Below the pieces are notes generated by a model that saw nothing but the letters and a program-made list of their open reading frames with translations, did not search any database and was not told the origin of the DNA. Shown one piece after another: positions 63,040 to 64,000 of a stretch of 64,000 nt of DNA. The DNA lies in NCBI GenBank assembly GCA_963281255.1, contig OY725488.1:6235524-6299523 (forward strand), written 5' to 3'. The translations under genes were made by a program, and so were the position numbers. The first letter of the stretch is position 1. Every line of letters begins with the position of its first letter. The stretch comes from Aphrocallistes beatrix (taxonomy: Eukaryota > Porifera > Hexactinellida > Sceptrulophora > Aphrocallistidae).

Positions 63040-63760
63040 GTGCAGGATGCGCCAATTATATTCTCCATACCTGCTTCAGCTGCAATTGTGGAAAGTACTT
63101 TGGAATTTGAGTGGCAAGTTCAGGAAAAGGAAATCCCAAAGCATAATGAAATGGTAGATGCTTCTGTTTTGGCTCATTGGTGCTGGGTATCGAAAACTTT
63201 CACTTTATCACTCTATGCTAAACCTTCCGCCTCCTGGCAGTTTACAGATGCGCAGAATGGCATAATCCTGGTCACCGAAATGATCGCAAAACAATCGATG
63301 GAACGTGCGAGAGACGGAGTCGACTCTTTCATACTACTGATTTGACAAGCCCCTATGTCGAGACTTGTTCTTACGATGGGGCGTATCAGATGCGTTCAGG
63401 GAAGATGGGGGCAGGATTCAGTCGGTACTGCTTTGCCTCTCCGTACACACAGCAAAGGTCGTTGCTTATGGTATCACTTGCAACTCCTGCAAACTTTGTG
63501 TTGATCATCAGAACATCTAGAGAGCAGGAAGTATCTCTCATGAAGAGTACGAGACTTGGTATTCCAACCACGAGGCTCAGTGCTCTGCGAAGTACAGTGA
63601 GTATGCATCAGTCCAGTTGGAGTCCGCTCCTGCTCTTGCTATGGTTACTCAAGCTTTGGATCGCGGATTAGTGTTCTCTGGCATCGTCACCGATGGGGAT
63701 AACAAGACCCACGAAGTCTTACGTCAGGCGAACCTATATCAAGATTATCAAGATTGATTA
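63040..63760 (+). pseudogene. Broken Mutator-like (MULE) transposase
   Basis: Frame pieces in the order of a MULE DDE domain: AGYRKLSLYHSMLNLPPPG (from about 63178), GIILVTEMIAKQSMERA, then DGAYQMRSGKMGAGFSRY (from about 63377; the DG..K...G strand), AKVVAYGITCNSCKLC, W..H..QCSAKYS..SVQLESAPALAMV and FSGIVTDGDNKTHEVLRQA (ending about 63730), the part around the second catalytic Asp. At least two frame changes and an in-frame TAG (about 63525) break it. Not functional. The third catalytic acid lies beyond the recognised part. Confidence 0.65.
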
Positions 63761-63762
63761 AT

Positions 63763-64000
63763 TTTAATATCCTGACTATATTTCAGACGAATTTCTTCTC
63801 AGAATTCGCTAAAATATTGGAAAATAAAAGTAGAAAATATTAAATATTGGAATTTGCGATTTCCCGGTTTTTGATTTTCCAGATTACATTTATGTTATGC
63901 ATTATTCTTCGCAAACGTTATCTATAACATCGGTACTACCATTATATACACTTCCTGGACAAAATTATTTGTACACTTCATTATTCCACGTGCACACGAC
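63763..64000. other. Gene-free end of window with a Tc1-like end
   Basis: AT-rich. At 63948-63990 CACTTCCTGGACAAAATTATTTG followed by TACACTTCATTATTCC resembles the left end of the Tc1-like MITE 57713-58173; the element would continue outside the window. Confidence 0.4.

Noticed and set aside
62992-63345. Functional 117-aa gene
   Set aside because: Its frame crosses MULE-like matches that lie partly in other frames, so it is a fragment of a broken transposase.

Overview
The window looks like nuclear DNA of an early-branching or gene-compact animal. Laminin alpha, tubulin-ligase, RPGRIP1L-like, COG3, NUF2, TADA3, aconitase and COP9 genes make it metazoan. Coding sequence is compact: most introns are 48-240 bp with GT/AG ends, and several large proteins sit in one or a few exons. 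Intergenic DNA is AT-rich and full of short transposon-like elements. A sponge, perhaps a glass sponge, is my best guess; that is inference from gene content and compactness, not proof.

Layout. 1-6.4 kb: end of an unknown gene, then a tandem pair of a two-TM, PPxY-tailed membrane protein (first copy a pseudogene, second intact), separated by repeats. 7-14.3 kb: COPS7, B4GALT7-like, CIMAP2/LEXM-like, a membrane-anchored TTL-family ligase and TADA3. 14.6-24.9 kb: a complete four-exon laminin alpha chain (about 3292 aa). 25-27.6 kb: mitochondrial aconitase in three exons. 27.6-30 kb: a dense nest of two related modular repeats (here called A and B). 30.4-31.1 kb: a degenerate Ras-like GTPase with a CaaX box. 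31.4-40.3 kb: COG3, whose exons I could join in frame (796 aa); TFIIA-gamma lies in its first intron on the other strand, and a complete RPGRIP1L-like gene lies in its third intron on the same strand. 41-42.5 kb: NUF2. 42.5-47 kb: gene-free DNA with foldback elements. 47-52.3 kb: ADAP-type ArfGAP, a five-exon HSPBAP1-like JmjC gene, and EXOG. 52.5-62 kb: two nearly identical DUF4139 genes as inverted arms around about 5.6 kb of repeats and a broken hAT transposase. 62-64 kb: repeats and a broken Mutator-like transposase.

The genes are mainly unlinked housekeeping, cilium and matrix functions; no operon-like pathway is visible. The most unusual items are the doubly nested COG3 locus, the modular repeats that share a GC-rich hairpin head and a common tail but swap interiors (one interior carrying perfect CRE octamers, the other forkhead-like sites), and the inverted DUF4139 duplication with its differences concentrated in one short segment.
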